DNA from: Salinadaptatus halalkaliphilus
GTDB lineage: Archaea; Halobacteriota; Halobacteria; Halobacteriales; Natrialbaceae
Assembly (NCBI RefSeq): GCF_006543045.1
Contig: NZ_RBZW01000027.1
Span: forward strand, 1-59,817
Reading direction: 5' to 3'
DNA length: 59,817 nt
Positions 17,242 to 25,669 of this stretch are shown here, piece by piece. Every line of letters begins with the position of its first letter. The stretch's first letter is position 1. The notes under the pieces were generated by a model that was not told the DNA's origin, did not search any database, and saw only the letters and a list, made by a program, of their open reading frames with translations. A program made the position numbers and the translations under genes.

Positions 17242-18360
17242 ATGACGCTCGAGGTTGGTATTCTCGGTTATCGGTTCATGGGAAAGGCTCACGCGAACGC
17301 ACTGGCGCGGCTACCGATGTTTTTCCCGGAGGCGCCCGACGTCGAACGGTCGGTGTTGATCGGCCGCGACGAGTCGGCGCTTGCGGACGCGGCGGATCGA
17401 CTCGGATTCGACTCGACTGCGACCGACTGGGAAGCGGTCGTCGACGATGTCGACGTCTTCTACAATCTCGGACCGAACCATCTCCACGCCGAACCCGCGA
17501 TTGCGGCTCTGGAAGCCGGAACGCCGGTCTTCTGTGAGAAGCCCCTCGCGCCGACGCTCGAAGATGCCACGCGAATGGCCGACGCTGCAGCCGACGCCGA
17601 CGTGCCGGCAGGGTGTGCGTTCAATTATCGGTTCGTGCCGGCGATTCGGTACGCAAAGCGGTTGCTCGAGGCTGGCGAACTGGGCGAGATTCGCCAGGTT
17701 CGGGGCCGGTATCTCCAGGATTGGCTCGTCGACCCCGACGCGCCGTGGTCCTGGCGCAACGATGCGGAGCTGGCGGGCTCAGGCGCGTTAGGCGATCTCG
17801 GCTCCCATACCGTCGATCTGCTCCGGTTCCTGGTCGGCTCGGACGAGCTTGCGGGCGAAATCGAACGGGTAAGCGGCCACCTGCAGACGTTCGTCGACGA
17901 ACGACCACTCGAGAACAGTGACGAAACGCGTGCAGTCACCGTCGACGACGCCTACTCCGCGCAACTGGCCTTCGAAAACGGGGCGATGGGCACCCTCGAG
18001 GGCACCAGGTTCGCAACCGGCCACAAGAACGACCACAGTATCGAGATTCACGGGTCGAAGGGGAGTCTCCGATTCTCCCTCGAACGACTCAACGAACTCG
18101 AGGTCCTCCGGGCGGACGACCGGGGCTACCAGACGATTCTCGTTACCGACGAGGACGATCCCTACGTCGACCACTGGTGGCCGCCAGGACACGTTCTCGG
18201 GTGGGAACACACGTTCGTCCACGAAAACTACGAGTTCCTTTCCGCGGTCGCTGACGGCGATTCGTTCGAGCCGAGTTTCGCGGACGGACTGGCCGCCCAG
18301 CGCGTCCTGTCGGCCGTCGAGGAAAGCGACGACCGTGGCGAGTGGATCACGCTCGAGTGA
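17242..18360 (+). CDS. Gfo/Idh/MocA-family NAD(P)-dependent dehydrogenase
   Basis: 372-aa oxidoreductase acting on a sugar or polyol. The nucleotide-binding loop is GILGYRFMGKAHANAL (residues 6-21) and the catalytic-lysine motif CEKPLA is at 98-103. DLGSHTVDLLRFLVG near 190 holds the substrate-binding histidine/aspartate. The C-terminal beta-sheet domain includes IEIHGSKGSLRFSLERLNEL. The ATG at 17242 is chosen because it sits just before the Rossmann strand; the frame remains open far upstream inside the isomerase gene, but that extension is antisensical there. It is probably co-transcribed with the isomerase 77 bp upstream. Confidence 0.9.
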   Translation: MTLEVGILGYRFMGKAHANALARLPMFFPEAPDVERSVLIGRDESALADAADRLGFDSTATDWEAVVDDVDVFYNLGPNHLHAEPAIAALEAGTPVFCEKPLAPTLEDATRMADAAADADVPAGCAFNYRFVPAIRYAKRLLEAGELGEIRQVRGRYLQDWLVDPDAPWSWRNDAELAGSGALGDLGSHTVDLLRFLVGSDELAGEIERVSGHLQTFVDERPLENSDETRAVTVDDAYSAQLAFENGAMGTLEGTRFATGHKNDHSIEIHGSKGSLRFSLERLNELEVLRADDRGYQTILVTDEDDPYVDHWWPPGHVLGWEHTFVHENYEFLSAVADGDSFEPSFADGLAAQRVLSAVEESDDRGEWITLE

Positions 18361-18435
18361 ACACGTGGGGCCGTCGCCACGACCGCAGCCGGTGGGATGG
18401 TCACACTGTCGAATCGCAACGCCGGTGTGTCTCTG

Positions 18436-18879
18436 TCAGCGACGGTCCTCGGCGACGGTAACGACGGGCACCGGCGACATCCGAATGACGCGTTCGGTGA
18501 CGCTGCCGAGTAACTCTCGAGAGGGGCCCGTGCGGCCGGCAGTCGCCATGACGACGATGTCGATGTCGTTTCGCTCGACGTACTCGAGGATCTCCTCGTG
18601 TGGTTGCCCGCGGTCGACGGCGGTTTCGACATCGGTAAGTCCCGCCGCTGTGGCACGGTCGGCGACGGCGTCGACGGCCCGCTCGCCGGCGTCGAACAGC
18701 GAACCGTAGACGTCGGCCTCGACGTCGTCGTCCAGATCCGACTCGAACGCCGGCGACGACTGGACGACGTACTGCGTGTGCAACGTCGCATCGTAGGTCT
18801 CGGCGAGGTCGATCGCGTGTTCGAGCGCGATATCCGATCGATCGGAGCCGTCTGTCGGTGCGAAGACGGAATCGTACAT
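18436..18879 (-). CDS. Universal stress protein (single UspA domain)
   Basis: 147-aa cytoplasmic nucleotide-binding protein. It starts MYDSVFAPTDGSDRSDIALE, a UspA first strand and helix, and ends with the ATP-binding loop MATAGRTGPSRELLGS and VPVVTVAE (GxxG-x9-GS/T pattern). It is divergent from and close to the first nosD gene, sharing a short intergenic region of about 90 bp. A decayed copy of the same usp-nosD arrangement lies at 2.2-2.6 kb. Confidence 0.9.
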   Translation of the reverse strand: MYDSVFAPTDGSDRSDIALEHAIDLAETYDATLHTQYVVQSSPAFESDLDDDVEADVYGSLFDAGERAVDAVADRATAAGLTDVETAVDRGQPHEEILEYVERNDIDIVVMATAGRTGPSRELLGSVTERVIRMSPVPVVTVAEDRR

Positions 18880-18972
18880 ACACGAGAATGCCAGCCGGCG
18901 TAGGAAATCCTTGTGGCCCGCTTTCGACGGACGGACCAGACGGTATAGATAGCTCCCGTCCAACAGTCACGT

Positions 18973-20913
18973 GTGCTCGAGCGTCAGTGGGGTCGCATCG
19001 TGATCGCGGCAGTCGGTCTCGTGGTCGTCGCCGCGTCCGTCGGCGTGTTCGTCGTCGATGCCGAAACAGCCGAGCCGGAGCCGGTCGTCTTCGAGGAGAC
19101 GGTCTCGACCGGTCTCGCACTCGAGGACGAACTCGCACTCGGTGCAGACGTCCAGTTGCCCAGGGCCCAGGTGTTTTACTCACAGTACGACTACGTCGTC
19201 GGCTACCACGGAATAGAAACGTTCGTCGAGTCGTTCCAGGACGACGGTCATACCGCCCGGTTCGGACATCCACAGGCGGTCTACGTCACCGATTACGCGA
19301 CGGTCGATCCACAGCTTGCGTCCGATGGACACCCGACGGCCGACCGATCGCCCGAGTGGACCGACGCCGAGGATGCCTGGTTCGTCGTCGAGAGCGACGC
19401 CCGAACGCCACGCGGTGAAACGGTACTGCCGTTTTCGGATCGCGACGCTGCAGCGTCGTTCGCCAACCGACGCGGCGGCACGATCCTCGACTGGCCGACA
19501 CTCCTCGAGCGTGCGTTCGACCGCGACGATGCGACCGCCGTCGCCGACCAGCTCGACGATCGCCACGCGGACGCCGACGCACGCGTCGAGTCGATCGGAG
19601 CGTTGCGCGACCGGCCGGTCTCGACCGTCGTCGGCGAGGACGCGGCGACGATTCAGGACGCACTCGAGGCCGCACCCGAGAACACGACCGTTCTCGTGCC
19701 GGCGGGGACGTACAACGAGACGCTCGAGATCGATCGGTCACTTACCCTCCGTGGGGAGGGTGACGTGACGATTCAGGGCGATGGCGACGGCTCGGTCGTC
19801 ACGTCGACGGCGGATCGGTCGGCCGTGATCGGCGTCACCGTCGCTGGCTCGGGGACGGAACAACCGGCGTCGGGTGACCTCCCGGGCGACGACGAGGAAG
19901 CCGGCGACTGGGACGAGGTTTTCGAGCGGAACCACGCCCACAGCGACGCCGGTATCGCGTTGCATACGGCTGCTGACTCGCTGGTCGAGGATGTCACGGT
20001 CGATTCGGACGTTACCGGAATCCTCCTTCGCCGAAGCGAGGGATCCGTCGTCCGAGACGCGACTGTCGACAGTCCACGCGATCGGACGGACGGCCACGCC
20101 GGCATCCTCGCGTTTCGCTCACCGATCGTCATCGAGAATGCGACGGTGACCGACGGCCAAGACGCGATCTACGCCCACCGATCGCCGGAACTGGTCGTCC
20201 GCGATAGCGATCTCGAGGGGAGTCATCTCGGGATCCACCTGATGCACACGTCCGATGCAATACTGGCGAACAACCGACTCCGAAATCAGTCCCATACCGG
20301 GATCTACGTCATGACCGGTCCGGAGCGAATCGCGATCGTCGACAACGACGTACGCGGCGCTGCATACGGTATCGAGGCCGCCGGCAGCGACGCCTACGTC
20401 GCGGACAATCGGCTCACGGAGAGTCAGATCGGACTGCGCATCGGATCGACCGATTCCCGTCTCGAGGGCAACGTCCTCGCGGGGAACGAGGTCGGTGCCG
20501 AAGTTCGGACGGTCGTCCCGACGAACCAGGTGCTGGCCAACGACTTCATCGAGAACGCCGTCCACGCAACTGCAGGTTCGGGCCCACTTCGCATCTGGTC
20601 CCAGAACGGCCAGGGTAACTACTGGCAGGGCGCGACTAGCCTCTCGGGCGACGCCACCGTCGATCGATCCTACTCACCGACGGCACCGGTCGATCAGCGC
20701 CTCCACCGAACCGACGGCACGGTGACGCTCTCCCGCGGACCTGCTCTCGACGCGATCGCTGGCCTCGAGGGGTCCGTTCCGGGGATGCGATCCGGCAGCA
20801 TCGTCGATCTCGCGCCGACCTGCGAACCGAACAACCAGGACGCCCTCGAAGGGACGCCGTGGGACGATCGAGCCTGGTCCTGCGAGTATCCCCTCCAGAC
20901 AGTAGATCCATGA
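18973..20913 (+). CDS. nosD: NosD-like beta-helix protein with N-terminal NosL-like domain (copy 1)
   Basis: 646-aa protein exposed outside the membrane. Residues 9-28 form an N-terminal membrane anchor or signal. Residues about 58-185 resemble NosL: QAVYVTDYATVDP matches GIYLTDYSSVDW of the NosL in this window, and FVVESDARTPRGETVLPFSD matches LVVDSEVLGSMGGSMIGFRD. The metal-binding cysteines of NosL are absent. Residues about 222-560 are a right-handed parallel beta-helix of the NosD/CASH type (ATIQDALEAAPENTTVLVPA, then repeated xxxNxIxxxxxGI rungs). NosD acts with NosF and NosY in maturation of nitrous oxide reductase copper sites. The GTG start is the only one before the anchor. The stop overlaps nosF (ATGA). 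Confidence 0.88.
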   Translation: MLERQWGRIVIAAVGLVVVAASVGVFVVDAETAEPEPVVFEETVSTGLALEDELALGADVQLPRAQVFYSQYDYVVGYHGIETFVESFQDDGHTARFGHPQAVYVTDYATVDPQLASDGHPTADRSPEWTDAEDAWFVVESDARTPRGETVLPFSDRDAAASFANRRGGTILDWPTLLERAFDRDDATAVADQLDDRHADADARVESIGALRDRPVSTVVGEDAATIQDALEAAPENTTVLVPAGTYNETLEIDRSLTLRGEGDVTIQGDGDGSVVTSTADRSAVIGVTVAGSGTEQPASGDLPGDDEEAGDWDEVFERNHAHSDAGIALHTAADSLVEDVTVDSDVTGILLRRSEGSVVRDATVDSPRDRTDGHAGILAFRSPIVIENATVTDGQDAIYAHRSPELVVRDSDLEGSHLGIHLMHTSDAILANNRLRNQSHTGIYVMTGPERIAIVDNDVRGAAYGIEAAGSDAYVADNRLTESQIGLRIGSTDSRLEGNVLAGNEVGAEVRTVVPTNQVLANDFIENAVHATAGSGPLRIWSQNGQGNYWQGATSLSGDATVDRSYSPTAPVDQRLHRTDGTVTLSRGPALDAIAGLEGSVPGMRSGSIVDLAPTCEPNNQDALEGTPWDDRAWSCEYPLQTVDP

Positions 20914-21665
20914 GCGAACACCGCCACCATTCCTCGTCAGAACCGATTCTCCACGCACAGGCACTCGAGCACGACTACGGTTCGATCTCGGTCCTCGAGA
21001 ACGTGACGCTCCCCATCTCTCGCGGGGCGGTGACCGGCCTCATCGGCCCGAACGGCTCGGGGAAGACGACGCTCCTTCGGGTGCTCGCCGGCTTACTCGA
21101 GCCGACGGCCGGAACGGTCACCTACAACGGCGAGGAAACGGCGCGTCGGATCGGCTACCTGCCCCAGCAGCCGGCCTTTCGACCCGGATTTACGGTCGCC
21201 GAGACGCTGTCGTTTTACGCCGCGCTGGTCGGCGAGGACAAATCGACCGCGATGGACCGACTCGAGCAAGTGGGATTGAGCGACGCCAGGAGGCGGCCGG
21301 TGGAGGCACTCTCCGGAGGGATGACGCGGCTCGTCGGAATCGCCCAGGCGACGATCGGTGATCCGCCGGTGATCGTCCTCGACGAACCCGCGAGCGGACT
21401 CGATCCCGGGATGAGCAGCCACGTCTTCGACGTTGCGACAGAACTCGCTGGCGCCGGCACCGCCGTGATCCTCAGCTCCCACGATCTCGAACTCGTCGAC
21501 CAACACGCCGACGAGGTCGTCGTCCTCGACGACGGGTCGATCGCCACTCGCGGCCGGCCAGCGGCCATTCGCCAGTCCCTCGGGGTCGATACCGTACGTG
21601 GCGTCTACGAGGCGTCGATCAGCGGCGAGACGACGACCGTCCGCGTCCAAGGGGTGAGTTCCTAA
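20910..21665 (+). CDS. nosF: NosF-like ABC transporter ATPase
   Basis: 251-aa ATPase with Walker A GPNGSGKTT near residue 47, a short Q-loop segment GYLPQQPAF, signature ALSGGMTRLVGIAQ and Walker B VIVLDEPASGLDPG. In Nos systems NosF energises the NosFY transporter that works with NosD on sulfur/copper delivery to NosZ. The ATG overlaps the nosD stop, and nosY follows after 2 bp, so the three are clearly one operon. Confidence 0.9.
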   Translation: MSEHRHHSSSEPILHAQALEHDYGSISVLENVTLPISRGAVTGLIGPNGSGKTTLLRVLAGLLEPTAGTVTYNGEETARRIGYLPQQPAFRPGFTVAETLSFYAALVGEDKSTAMDRLEQVGLSDARRRPVEALSGGMTRLVGIAQATIGDPPVIVLDEPASGLDPGMSSHVFDVATELAGAGTAVILSSHDLELVDQHADEVVVLDDGSIATRGRPAAIRQSLGVDTVRGVYEASISGETTTVRVQGVSS

Positions 21666-21667
21666 CG

Positions 21668-22534
21668 ATGGCAGCCGACGAATCAGCCGCTGTCGACGCC
21701 GGCGAGCAGACAACCGCGTCCACGGCGCGACGGCGACGCCTCGAGACGATTTTCCGCCGGGAGCTCCGAACCGTCGCTCGGACGCGAACGTTTCTGTTGC
21801 TTGCGGCGGCACTCGCGGCCGTCACACTCGGTGTCACCTGGGTCGGTGGCGGATTCACTGCCGGCTACCTCCCCGCCGTGGTCGACCTTCTCACGCCGAT
21901 GGAGTTGCTCGTCCCGATCGTCGCCATCGCCTTCGGCTACCGGGCAATCCTGGGCGACGAACAGCGGGGCGAACTCGACGTGCTCGAGACGTACCCGGTC
22001 TCGGCCCGCGAACTCGTCGTCGGCGTCTACGCCGGGCGGGCAGTTGGGTTGGCCGCAACCGTCGTCGTTGCACTGGGTCTCGTCGGGATCGCAATTGCCG
22101 TCACCGGTGACGATACCCTCAGGATGTACGCGAGTCACTCGGGGGCGGATTCGCCGATCCTGTTCGCACGGTTTCTCGTGTTGACGGTGGTTTTCGCACT
22201 CGTCGTGCTCGCGGTCGCCATCGCTCTCTCCGCGCTGGTCAGTGAGACCAAAAGCGCACTTGCGGTGGCCGTCGTCGCGCTCGTCGTGTTGCTGATCGGA
22301 CTCGACCTGGCGCTCGTCTACGGACTGGCAGCCGGCCTCATCGGTGACGGTGAACTGATCCACTCGCTTGCGGTGAGTCCACTGAGTGCGTATCGGGGAC
22401 TGGTCCTCGAGACGACGGTCGGCGTCGCGTCGGGGACCGGCCCGCGGATAGCCTCGCCGCTTGCGAGCCTGCTCGGGTTCGCCGTCTGGACCGGGGGATC
22501 GCTGGCCGTCGCAGTCTGGGGCGTCTCGCGCTGA
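21668..22534 (+). CDS. nosY: NosY-like ABC transporter permease
   Basis: 288-aa membrane subunit with six hydrophobic segments, of the ABC-2/NosY type. It begins with a charged cytoplasmic stretch (RRRRLETIFRRELRTVARTR), a typical NosY/ABC-2 entry. The EYRQILGDEQRGELDVLETY-type block appears here as GYRAILGDEQRGELDVLETY near residue 95. It forms the transport partner of NosF. Translation starts 2 bp after nosF. Confidence 0.88.
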   Translation: MAADESAAVDAGEQTTASTARRRRLETIFRRELRTVARTRTFLLLAAALAAVTLGVTWVGGGFTAGYLPAVVDLLTPMELLVPIVAIAFGYRAILGDEQRGELDVLETYPVSARELVVGVYAGRAVGLAATVVVALGLVGIAIAVTGDDTLRMYASHSGADSPILFARFLVLTVVFALVVLAVAIALSALVSETKSALAVAVVALVVLLIGLDLALVYGLAAGLIGDGELIHSLAVSPLSAYRGLVLETTVGVASGTGPRIASPLASLLGFAVWTGGSLAVAVWGVSR

Positions 22535-22566
22535 TGGGGTTTTACGTGTGAGCGTTCGTTGTCCGA

Positions 22567-23265
22567 ATGATGTCGCGTGGAATCGGCGAATTTGACGGTA
22601 TTCAGGGCGCGATCCCCGACTGGCTGGCTATCGGTATTGCCCTGCTCACACAGCTTGGTGATATCTGGTTCATCGCACTCCTTCTCGGTGGGTTGTACTG
22701 GTGGCAAGTAGCCCCTCGAGCGGACATCGCGACCGTCGCTGGTGTGTGGCTCGCCGGGATCGGCCTGTACAGGGGACTCAAAGAGGTGTTTGCCTTTCCG
22801 AGACCGAACGAGCTACTGCTGGATCCAGCGGAACTACCGATCGTCGTCCAGCAGGTGTACGAATCGACTGCGTTCGCGACTGGATACGGGTTCCCCAGCG
22901 GCCATGCAGTCGGTACGACTATCGTGTATTTCGGGCTTGCACACGTCCTTCCAATACGTACGCGACGACGGCGGTTTGTTATCGCGGGGGGATTGGTAGC
23001 GGCCGTCTCCGTCTCTCGTGTCGCACTCGGGTTGCATTACGTGGTCGATGTCGTCGCCGGCGTTGGAGTTGGACTCGTCTTGCTTGTGACGGTCCAAGCG
23101 CTCATATCACGGTCACAGCTAGATCAAGTCATCGTCGCGGGTCTCGTGGCGATCGGGTTCGGTGTCTTCTACGTCGTTACGAGTGCCGGAGCCCCAGCCG
23201 CAATACTCACGCTCACGATAACAGTCGCTGCGGTTGCTGGCTGGCGTTGGCTCGACAGCGGCTGA
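22567..23265 (+). CDS. PAP2-family membrane phosphatase
   Basis: 232-aa membrane protein with about six helices and the three PAP2 motifs: KEVFAFPRPN (motif 1, residues 77-86), PSGHAVGT (motif 2, near 115) and SRVALGLHYVVDVVAG (motif 3, near 155). It would dephosphorylate a lipid phosphate or isoprenoid diphosphate. It lies between nosY and nosL, but nothing ties it to copper handling. ATG codons are present at both 22567 and 22570. Confidence 0.88.
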   Translation: MMSRGIGEFDGIQGAIPDWLAIGIALLTQLGDIWFIALLLGGLYWWQVAPRADIATVAGVWLAGIGLYRGLKEVFAFPRPNELLLDPAELPIVVQQVYESTAFATGYGFPSGHAVGTTIVYFGLAHVLPIRTRRRRFVIAGGLVAAVSVSRVALGLHYVVDVVAGVGVGLVLLVTVQALISRSQLDQVIVAGLVAIGFGVFYVVTSAGAPAAILTLTITVAAVAGWRWLDSG

Positions 23266-23301
23266 TACTGGTTTCGATCCGGCGACGACCTCAAGCCTGT
23301 C

Positions 23302-23886
23302 CTACATCAGCGACATGACCAGCTCCGGGGTGACGTCCTCGTGGTCGTAGCGGTCGCCGCCGTACTCGGCCTGGAAGTCGTCGGCGTCGTCGGCGTCCCG
23401 GAACCCGATCATCGACCCCCCCATCGATCCCAGCACCTCACTGTCGACGACGAGCGCGAGCTCACCCGCCTGCGCGAACGCGTCGCGTTCGAGGTGGTTG
23501 CTGATCTCGAGTTCGCCGTCGTCGGTGCTGACCGACCAGTCGACGCTCGAGTAGTCCGTGAGATAGATCCCCTGTGGCTCCGCGTCCTGCTCGAAGGTGT
23601 GGGTGTACGTACACAGCGAGCTACAGAACTGTGCCGGCCGGTCCTCGCCGACGACATCGGCTGCTTGTTCGTAGTGGGTTTGGCCGACCGGTCCGGGGTG
23701 CTGGCCGATCGCCATCGTACAGTTATCACACGCTTGATCGTCGGCGATCGCAATCGGTTCTGGCACGTCACCATCGTCACCGAGGCAGCCGGCAATCGTG
23801 GCGAGGCCCGCCATCGCCGTTCCACCGAGTACCGTTCGGCGCGTCAGAGCGGTCGTCCGAGCGGCGCTTGCGTTCTCGTAATCCAT
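23302..23886 (-). CDS. nosL: NosL-family copper-binding lipoprotein
   Basis: 194-aa accessory protein anchored outside the cell. A twin-arginine signal TRRTVLGGT (residues 15-23) leads to lipobox TIAGC with C34 as lipid cysteine. The NosL metal motif CDNCTM is at 53-58; further cysteines are C88 and C92 in AQFCSSLCTY. The conserved C-terminal blocks GIYLTDYSSVDW and LVVDSEVLGSMGGSMIGF follow. NosL delivers copper(I) to nitrous oxide reductase or possibly other cuproproteins. The ATG at 23886 gives a normal signal length. It is convergent with the PAP2 gene and divergent from sco. Confidence 0.88.
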   Translation of the reverse strand: MDYENASAARTTALTRRTVLGGTAMAGLATIAGCLGDDGDVPEPIAIADDQACDNCTMAIGQHPGPVGQTHYEQAADVVGEDRPAQFCSSLCTYTHTFEQDAEPQGIYLTDYSSVDWSVSTDDGELEISNHLERDAFAQAGELALVVDSEVLGSMGGSMIGFRDADDADDFQAEYGGDRYDHEDVTPELVMSLM

Positions 23887-24034
23887 ACGAACTACTCCGA
23901 ACTGGGCTAGTAAATCAGATCTGGTACGATCGCCGAAACGGCCCTGGATCGCTTCGAGCACGTACCGATCTCGCCGCCCGTTTTCGACGTTTCGACCAGA
24001 TGGTACTTGGACACCGTCGCCTCACTTTGACGTG

Positions 24035-24709
24035 ATGAACAGACGCCGCGTACTCGGTGTCGGCGCAACGGCTGGACTGGCGACCGTGGCGGGCTGTCTC
24101 ACGGGGGCACTCGAGGACGATACCGCCGCCAGTGTCGTCCTCGAGTCGCCGGGTGACGACATGCGGGGCGATCCGTCCTATCCGACTTACGGCGAGGCGT
24201 TTCCGTCGTTCGAACTCGAGGATCCACTCGCCGAGACAAACGTCGACGTCGGCGCACTCGACGACTGTATCGTCTGTACGATGTTCTTTGCGAGCTGTCC
24301 CGCGGAGTGTGTCCCCCTGTTGAACGCGATCACCACAGTACAGACCAACACGCTCGAGCGTGGCATCGACGACGGGACGCGGTTTCTCGCGATCACGTTC
24401 GATCCGGAACGAGATACGGCCGACTCACTCAGAGACCACGCCGATCTGATGGGCGTCGATCTCGAGGCGGGAAACTGGCACTATCTCCGACCGGCGGATG
24501 CAGACGAAGCGACCGTGGTCGTCGACGAACAACTCGGCGTCCCCTTCGAACGGGAAGAACTCGGCGGCGATGACTACGATTTCCTCCACATTACCGTCAC
24601 GTTTCTGGTCAACCCCGACGGCTACGTCGAGCGAACGTATCGTGGTGACGATCCCGACACCGCACGGATCACGTCCGACCTCGAGACGGTCCTCGAGCGC
24701 TGGGAATGA
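24035..24709 (+). CDS. Sco/SenC-family lipoprotein (copper chaperone or thiol reductase)
   Basis: 224-aa thioredoxin-fold protein outside the membrane. The Tat signal NRRRVLGVGATAG leads to lipobox VAGC with C21. The Sco copper/redox motif CPAEC is at C88 and C92 (FFASCPAECVPLL), and the third copper ligand is likely the histidine in DFLHITVTFLVNPDG near 180. An extra CxxC at 78-81 (DDCIVC) directly before the motif is unusual. Sco proteins load CuA of cytochrome oxidase and sometimes NosZ. A GTG directly upstream (24032) is an alternative start. It overlaps the next gene by 4 bases. Confidence 0.87.
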   Translation: MNRRRVLGVGATAGLATVAGCLTGALEDDTAASVVLESPGDDMRGDPSYPTYGEAFPSFELEDPLAETNVDVGALDDCIVCTMFFASCPAECVPLLNAITTVQTNTLERGIDDGTRFLAITFDPERDTADSLRDHADLMGVDLEAGNWHYLRPADADEATVVVDEQLGVPFEREELGGDDYDFLHITVTFLVNPDGYVERTYRGDDPDTARITSDLETVLERWE

Positions 24710-25557
24710 CCGGGTGGCCAGCCCGTGGACTCCCCGCGCCCGTCCTCGCACAGCAGTGTTACGATCCGGGACTCGATCCGACCGCGTTCGAACCCGTAAG
24801 CCTCGTCGTCTTCGCTCTGATCGGATTGCTTGGCGGGGCCCACTGTCTCGGAATGTGTGGCCCGCTCGTGTCGACGTACTCGGATCGGCTGCGGGCAACC
24901 CGGAACGGCCCCGCCCGACGAGCGGAACTGACCCTTGGGATGGTCCGCCAGCACGCGCTGTTCAACCTCGGACGGGCAGGCAGTTACGCGGTTCTGGGAG
25001 GTCTCTTCGGACTCGCGGGCTCGCTGGTGTTCGTCACGCCCCAGGCGGTCACGGCCGTCGCGACCGACGTCCACGCGATTGCGGGCGTGCTCGTCGGGAC
25101 GGTCATTATCGCGATGGGCGTCCACTACCTCGTCGGCCGCGGACTGCTCGGTGGCTCGCTCTCCCTCCCGGTTGTCGCCTCGCTGGGCGGTCGCCTCCAC
25201 CGGTGGCTACTCGGTAACGTCGACGACTGGGTCGGTACCTACCGAATCGTGGGGCTGGGTGCCGTCCACGGCTTCCTCCCGTGTCCGCTGTTGTACCCTG
25301 CGTTTCTCTATGCGTTCGTCCGCGGCTCGCCACTCGAGGGGGTTCTCGCACTCGCACTCCTCGGCGTCGGGACGATCCCCTCGCTGTTCGTCTACGGGAC
25401 GCTCTTTCAGTCGCTCAGCCTCGAGACCCGCCGCAGGATCCACCGGCTGCTGGGGGTCGCGTTCGTCGTGCTCGGTTACGTGCCCTTGCAACACGGACTC
25501 GCGACGTTCGGTGTCGTGTTACCATCGGTCCCACTGCCACACTACCAACCGCTATGA
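24706..25557 (+). CDS. DsbD_2 / SafE-like transmembrane transporter
   Basis: 283-aa membrane protein with six to seven helices. Its first helix carries LLGGAHCLGMCGPLVSTYS (near residues 38-56), the hallmark of the DsbD_2/TauE-SafE-like branch often found with cbb3-oxidase copper genes. GAVHGFLPCPLLYPAFLYA near 185 is the repeat partner, so a C...C/P pair sits in each half. Family members move thiols, copper or sulfur compounds; a role in copper or reductant supply fits the Sco and NosD neighbours. It overlaps sco (ATGA). Confidence 0.8.
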   Translation: MTGWPARGLPAPVLAQQCYDPGLDPTAFEPVSLVVFALIGLLGGAHCLGMCGPLVSTYSDRLRATRNGPARRAELTLGMVRQHALFNLGRAGSYAVLGGLFGLAGSLVFVTPQAVTAVATDVHAIAGVLVGTVIIAMGVHYLVGRGLLGGSLSLPVVASLGGRLHRWLLGNVDDWVGTYRIVGLGAVHGFLPCPLLYPAFLYAFVRGSPLEGVLALALLGVGTIPSLFVYGTLFQSLSLETRRRIHRLLGVAFVVLGYVPLQHGLATFGVVLPSVPLPHYQPL

Positions 25558-25669
25558 GGACGGCCGTGACTCTCCGCCGTGCCGTCGAGACGGAGATTCT
25601 CGAAACCCAGCGACCGCCTTCGACAACCGCACCAGAGTGGCTATTGAGTGGGGTTCCAGTATAAGACGT

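Noticed and set aside
24935-25669. A 245-codon N-terminal extension of the second NosD
   Set aside because: It lies in the wrong frame of the SafE-like gene and is rich in Ser/Arg; the membrane anchor begins at the ATG at 25670.
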